This document shows positions 58,301 to 64,000 of a DNA stretch of 64,000 bases, one piece after another. How positions within the stretch are numbered: position 1 is the first letter of the stretch; every line of letters starts with the position of its first letter. The stretch covers positions 558,001 through 622,000 of the forward strand of contig VXAY01005673.1 of the NCBI GenBank assembly GCA_013399855.1. The letters run 5' to 3'. A model generated the notes under the pieces. That model had not been told where the DNA came from. It saw only the letters and a list, made by a program, of their open reading frames with translations, and ran no database searches. The translations under genes were made by a program, and so were the position numbers. This DNA comes from Oxyruncus cristatus. Taxonomy: Eukaryota; Chordata; Aves; Passeriformes; Cotingidae.

Positions 58301-61300
58301 GAAGACCTGGATTGAGGCTCTGTGCCTTCCTGATCTCTGGATGAATTGGGTTATTCTGGCACCTGTTCTCTGAGCCTCTCAGTCCTTTGCAATTCCTCTT
58401 CCATTTTGCTCAAAAAGGATGATCTTGGTCTAGCCTCATCCTCTTATTCCCCTGTCTCCCAAATATGTGCTGAGAGGGATGCTGAGGAGAGATCACCTTC
58501 TTTCCCTGCAGTTTCTTGCTCACTGTAGCAGTTCCCTTTCAGTCCCTTGTAGTTGACTCCTGGCAATGCTTCCTGCTGCTGGCAGTGCCTTGAACAGAGA
58601 TTTCCCAGCCGTTTTGATCCATGGACTGACAGTTGTGATGCCCTCGTTGTGGTGCAGACCAGTGCCCACCAAATGTAAGGCCTCAGGTGGCCAGCGTGTA
58701 CTCTTTGCTCCTCTTCACATCCTCAAGGAGAGCACGAAGGCTGTGGGGGGAAACTGCCTTGATGTAAATCTCATTTCTTCAAGGTTGAGTCTCTGCTATC
58801 ACTTTTGTGGTTCTTTGCGAGGCTTTTGGGGCCAGTATTTCCCTATGTCAGCTCTCCCAGGGCAGCAGAACTGCTGCAGGCTGGTGCCAAGGCAGGACCT
58901 GCATTTCAGACAGTGGAAGCAAAGAGGATAAACTGCTTTAAATCACTTTCTGGGTCTTCAGGCTGCTGCAGTCTTGTTTCCTTCTTCCTTCAGTAGTGCT
59001 GAGTTCTCACAAGGTGAGGTGATGGGCCCCAGAGAAGAAAAGGCCTTCAGGATATGAAGATTGCAAGGTTTGGTTCCTGACTTGTGAAGGGCTGAAGGGT
59101 TTGCTAGGGGTCGAAGCTAGGGGAAAGGCTGGGCTGTGAATGCTCGTAGGGGAAGACAGAATCCTTTCCTCCTGAAGATTCCAGGTGGTCCATGGTACCT
59201 TCAAGCCCAGGTGCAGGAGGCTGGAGAAGCTTTGCATGGGCCACATCAGGATCTCACAGAATCTGTAGTTGTCCAGCTTCCCTCAGCGCCTCCAAGAGAT
59301 GACACCCATGCTCAGGGCCTTACAAATTACTTTAGAGGGGAATAAAGGCTGAAGCAGATCTCAGTAAAACCAGATCCTTTATGAGGCGTAAGGGGAGGCA
59401 GGTACATTGCTTTTTCTTTCACCTCCTCCCATGCTGAACTGTTCTTTTCAACTAGGATTGATTTATCTACATAAGAATGACATTTAAGGGCAATCTGTTC
59501 ACATTTGGTACATAGCAATTTATAATCCATATCTGCACCTTGTTTAATGCTGCTGCTCTAAAGCAAGTCTCTTTATCATCAGCTGGAAGGCTCAGTAAGT
59601 GAAATGATACATCTTTGCTCATTAAAAACACAACTCCCTTTCTCCATGATGAGTATGTAGCATAAAACATTTTAGCATCCCATTTGCCTTTCATTTTCTC
59701 ATACTTGCTATCTGTCAAATGGGTCTTTTGCCTCTTAATATACTGATTTTGTGTGTATGCATCTGCCTTTCAACAGCCTTCTCCATTCCAGTAGGCTGCT
59801 ATATCAGAAATCACAGATCCAGTGGTGGTTTATGAACAGTGATTCAGATGATCCCTGGCTGAATTTTCTCCTAGCTTTTCCTGGTAATGTCATACCTAGG
59901 GACTTTAATGTACGTGTCTGAGACCCGAGTGTGAGTGTGTGTCTGAGTATGACATCTGAACATAAACTCAGTCTTGCTGCCACAATGTAAGCTGTGGTGT
60001 CTAACAGCACCCATCGCACCATGATCATCAGCAGTGTCAAACCTCTGTGCCCAAAACCGTCTGGAGATGGGGCAAACGTGGTTTAATACTATCACCTGCT
60101 GTGTTCCCCAGGAGGCAACTTGCTGGTCCAACTTGGATTGTCTAATGATTGGGGATGGGATGGAGAGGGCACCACATTGTCAGTGCTGAGCAGGGGTTCG
60201 CTGCTCCCATTTCAAGTAGAAGAGATGAAGTAAAGGCAGGCAGCACAGTCTGGAGGGAAATGCCACATAGTGAGCCGTGCATCTCTGCAGGCTGCATTGA
60301 CAAAGGTAGAATTTATTTGCTGAAATATGGATTCCTTGTGCTGTTTGAGACACCTTGGGGCATCCAGGGTGTTCCCACTGGACCCAGAGCCCCATGAGGA
60401 GCAGCCCTGGGAGGCTGGGGGTCCACAGAATCATCATACTAGAGTAGTGGATGGCTTAACTATGTGAAAAACATGTTACCTTGAACTTTTACGCTAGGTT
60501 CAGACTGATTTTGAGATGGCAAAATGATTATTAGTATCAAATAGTAAGTGGTCGTAGGCATTGATATAATGACAGAAGGCATTCATAGAATCTCAGGGTA
60601 TGAACTCAGACAACGGTATCTGAACATCTTCACCCTGCTGCATTGTGTCAAATTGGTTTGGATGTGAAGAAGAAAAGATTAAAAAAAATACATGTTAGAG
60701 AGTTCTCAAACTTAAAAAAAAGAGCACTTATGAATGCGAATAGAAATGACCATTTTTGTAGGCACTGAACAAGCATCAGAATATGCTTCTTTGCTCAACA
60801 GGATTCTAGTACAGATGGGGGGGAATAAAAACCATAAAATAAAGTCATGTGCTGATATCCTCAGCAAAGTGCCAGATACCTCTTTTATACCCATCCACCT
60901 AATGCTTGCACACAGTCAGTGTCCTGAGGACATGTACTGATGACACAACTTCTGGAGAGATGGATTATTGCATAGATACTTTATGGACTTTCTTTCTGTG
61001 TGTGCATAGAAAATAATCTGGCAGCAACATGTAAGAAACCTGCCTGGGTAGCTAAGGGACAAATGAGGACAGTGTGTTTAATTTTAACAGTCAATGCTAC
61101 ATGCTGTCCTCATTTGTTCCTCAGCCAAGCTGCTAGCATGTTTTTCTCTTAATTTGATCTACTACTCCTAACCTACTTTATTTCTAGCACAACCTTTCAC
61201 CACAACAGTTACCCATCTGCCAGCTGCACAGCCTTTCTTAATGCAGGAAATAAAATAAAACAAAACATCTCCTTCTGTGCTGGAGTTCCTGAAAGCCCTA

Positions 61301-61559
61301 GACCAAACCCGTGGATGATGCCTGTAGGGAAAGCAGCCCTGGTGCCACCTGGGAGAGGCTCTGAGCATCTTGCACCCTCTGGGAACAAGCCAGTGAGGGC
61401 TGCTGCCATCTCATTCCCACTCTAGCCCTTCTCAGTTTGGTTTTCAGCTAGAGGCAGCTGTATTGTAGCATCAGCACGTTCTCCCTTTTTAGATGGCCAG
61501 CTGAGAGAGAGCATCAGGTACCAGACAGTCAGAGCTATAACATCAGGGTGGAAGCAGAC
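58301..61559. other. Intergenic, no gene recognised
   Basis: About 3.3 kb with no supported exon or young repeat. A short GTGTGAGTGTGTGTCTGAG stretch lies near 59930. Confidence 0.55.
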
Positions 61560-62700
61560 TTCGAATGCTGGATGTGGTCAGTTTGGGTAATTTGCATTTT
61601 CAAACTCTGAAAGACTTGCAAGCAAATGACATGCATCTGGCATGGAGCTTTGAGACATCCTTCAAACTGTGAATAACACCTGATTAGAGATTAGCAAAGG
61701 TAGTATCTCTAGTTAATAAGGGTGATAAATGTGCTCTGGGCATGTACATGGCCATGTCTGACCTCAGCAATATTTAAAGATTTTGAACATCTTGTGAAGG
61801 ATGGACAAATTAGCAGAGGTAAATGGAAAAGGTCATACAATGAAACATGAGTTTTGCCCTTGGCAGATCATGACAGAGCAGTCTGCTATCTTTCTTTGAG
61901 AAGGCAGCTGCTTTTCTAGACAAAAGATATGTGGGAGGTCTATTTATGCTTGAAATACAATCTTGATTGGATGCCACTGAGAAACCAGTGGAACTGAAGT
62001 ATACGGAGATCAGTAGAGCTGACAATTGAGTAAAAAACTGACTCAAGAGAAGATGACAGCAGAGCATGTTTCTTAAGAGTGTACTGACTAGGCTTAAGGG
62101 TCTGGAAGTGTTTCTTAGGACTGATCTAACATTTTTATGAACAGAAGAATAGGGGTCCTCTGGTAGAATTTTATACTCACAGAAAGATAGCAGACATCAG
62201 CAGGACAGAAGAGGATCAGAATATCATGCAGCAGAAATTGGGTTACTTTCAAGACTAGAGCAGTGTAAGGTCTGCTACTACTAATTGCAGTGCCAGAAAG
62301 TCTGAGAAACTGTGTGTGAAAACCTCAGCTATGAGCTGGGGGTCTATGTCTTTGAAAGAGTCAAGAAGGCAGAGATCCTGGGTGGTGCTGCTGCATCATG
62401 TTGGGTGACAAAAATGGTGGTTGGTTTTTCACCAGTATGTACATGTACCTGAAGGGTAGGTGCAAAGAAAGCAGAGCCAGGCTCATTTCAGTGATGTTAA
62501 GTGGCAGGACAAGAGGCAATGGGCACAAACTGAAACACAGGAGGTTCTTGAACATCTGGAAACAATTTTTCACTGTGAGGGTGACCAAGAAGTGGCATAG
62601 GATGCCAGAGATCTGGTGGAGTCTCCATTCTTGCAGATGTTTAGAAGCTGTCTGGACACAGCCCAGGGACACCCTTCCAACCCCAGCCTTTCCTGTGAGC
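61560..62700 (+). repeat. Ancient CR1/L3-like LINE, about 1.1 kb
   Basis: The left part has GTAAATGGAAAAGGTCATAC, AATGAAACATGAG and TCTTTGAGAAGGCAGCTGCT, followed by GGTCTATTTATGCTTGAAAT (decayed LDFSKAF region). The right part has TCAGTGATGTTAAGTGGCAG, GACAAGAGGCAATGGGCACA AACTGAAACACAGGAGGTTC and TTCACTGTGAGGGTGACCAA, the classic CR1 C-terminal region. The 167-codon open frame at 62398-62901 comes from this decayed element. Confidence 0.75.
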
Positions 62701-64000
62701 CTGTGTGAAAATGATACAGCCAGAAGAAAGGCAAACATAAGTCCTCTCAAACAAGGTATTTCCTGCAAAGCGTGGGAATTACTACTGCCGTCAGAAGGGC
62801 TGCTTACAAATAAAAATAGGCTGGAAAAAGGCATCAGAAAGCAGTTCTGCAATGGTTTCTCAGCAGATGCAATGGAGAGGAAAAGCTCCAGTGGGATCTA
62901 AGAAGGATTTTGTCAACCTGTAAGAGGAGTACATATGGGCATTTGCTTGCCAGAGGGGACAGAGGATTGGGCTCAGATAGTGCAAATTGCAAGCCTGTAT
63001 TTTTAAGCTGTCAAGAAGGACGAATCCACCATTTAGGGTATTTCTCCAAATCTGAAGCTTCAGAGAAAGTCCCTTGGTAACAGCAGGCCAGTTTTATATA
63101 TTCTTTCATTTTCTACATCATAATTTTTAAGCCCTTGCTGAAAGTTCACCTATCCTTGTTGGCTTCCTAAATTAGGAAAAAGTACAAGCCAACTTAAAAT
63201 ACAATCTTCTGTGCTTTTCTAGGTTGTTGTAAGTCTAGGTTTTGGGAAATCAGATGTGTCACTATAATTGGCCTGGGCTGCCTCCCTGATGCTCTCTTCT
63301 CCTCGCTGGAGATTTGTGCAGTATTTCCTGTTATTGAGGGATTATCTTTAACAATAATATTCCAAATATATTTAATGGTGCGCTCTGGGAAAATTACTCC
63401 ATTCAACAGTTTCCCATTTCTGGAACACCTGCTAAGAAATGTAGCGCTTTGAGGGCATGAGCAGTGAGCTCAAGCCCCTCATTCTGCACATTGCAGTATT
63501 CCCACTTGGAATTTTCCTTCTCACTCATGGTGGCTCACACCCTTTGTGGGTTGCTCTGCATCCACCTTTGCTCTCCTGGAACTGTCACTAGTCTGCCGGG
63601 GGTGGAGGCTGGTGGGGAGAGAGGTGTGCAGGTCCTGTGTCACTTGAAGGTGACAAGAGCAGGAGGAGAGGAGGGTCAGGTCTCTGTGAGCTGACTCCCA
63701 GATACAGGCTCTATTGTCCCTCCCCCTGTTTGCTGTGCTTCTGAAAATGCCTGGCATGAACCTCGGTGTTTGCCTTGCAGTGCAGAGCCTCCTGAGCTCC
63801 AGCCTGCTGCAGTACTCAGAGTATTAGGGAGACAAGGTTTTGAAGAGAGAAGCTGATTCCAGGAAGGTTGGCACATATCCACCCCAACCTCTGCAATGAA
63901 CCTTAGGCCAGCCACTGCAGATTGCTAGAAGTTTATAAACACAGCAAAAAAAAAAGAGATGAAATTCAGGTACCTTCATCCAGGCAAGGATGTGATGAGT
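62701..64000. other. Intergenic, no gene recognised
   Basis: Right end of the window; no exon, repeat or regulatory element that I can support. Confidence 0.55.

Noticed and set aside
60594..60660. CR1-like 3' end (CATAGAATCTCAGGGTATGA)
   Set aside because: Only the first dozen bases resemble CR1; the following sequence does not.
62398..62901. 167-codon plus-strand open frame
   Set aside because: Derived from a decayed CR1 3' region, not an independent gene.
39204..64000. 3' exons of MDGA1, the next gene in mammalian synteny
   Set aside because: I looked on the minus strand for MAM and Ig-domain exon fragments and saw none; the gene probably lies beyond the window.

Overview
This window is vertebrate nuclear DNA from a bird, most likely a passerine. 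Three things point to this. There are many CR1 LINE fragments, typical of birds and other sauropsids. There are two avian-type ERV solo LTRs. A small tRNA-Ile-headed, CR1-tailed SINE at about 29.77-29.91 kb matches my memory of TguSINE1 from zebra finch. Genes are multi-exon with GT-AG introns, so most open reading frames in the window are noise; coding sequence was found by splicing exons and comparing with remembered human orthologues.

Layout. (1) 1-3393: no coding exon recognised; probably an upstream CMTR1 intron. (2) 3394-22241, plus strand: 22 coding exons of CMTR1, the cap 2'-O-ribose methyltransferase 1. They encode about 787 residues through to the stop codon; only the N-terminal exon(s) are missing. 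The serine/acidic patch, G-patch, SAM pocket, K-D-K catalytic residues, inactive guanylyltransferase-like region and C-terminal WW-like segment are all present. (3) 22242 to about 24990: probable CMTR1 3' UTR. (4) 25080-38154, minus strand: the complete four-exon CCDC167 gene, 96 residues. It starts in a CpG-island promoter with a perfect NRF1 site and ends tail-to-tail with CMTR1. (5) 38440-64000: no coding exon recognised; CR1 fragments of several ages, one clean 821-bp solo LTR with a CCCCC target duplication, and apparently unique intergenic DNA. The order CMTR1(+) / CCDC167(-) matches human 6p21, where MDGA1 follows; no MDGA1 exon was seen here.

The two genes have unrelated jobs as far as is known. 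CMTR1 makes cap-1 mRNA in the nucleus; CCDC167 is a small coiled-coil, single-pass membrane protein of poorly known role. They share a convergent 3' end.

I found no undescribed multi-gene system. The most useful observations are: three assembly-damaged spots where sequence is probably duplicated falsely around N (14.3, 38.3 and 55.8 kb), a doubly palindromic 28-bp minisatellite inside CMTR1, the lineage-informative SINE and LTRs, and the layered CR1 record.
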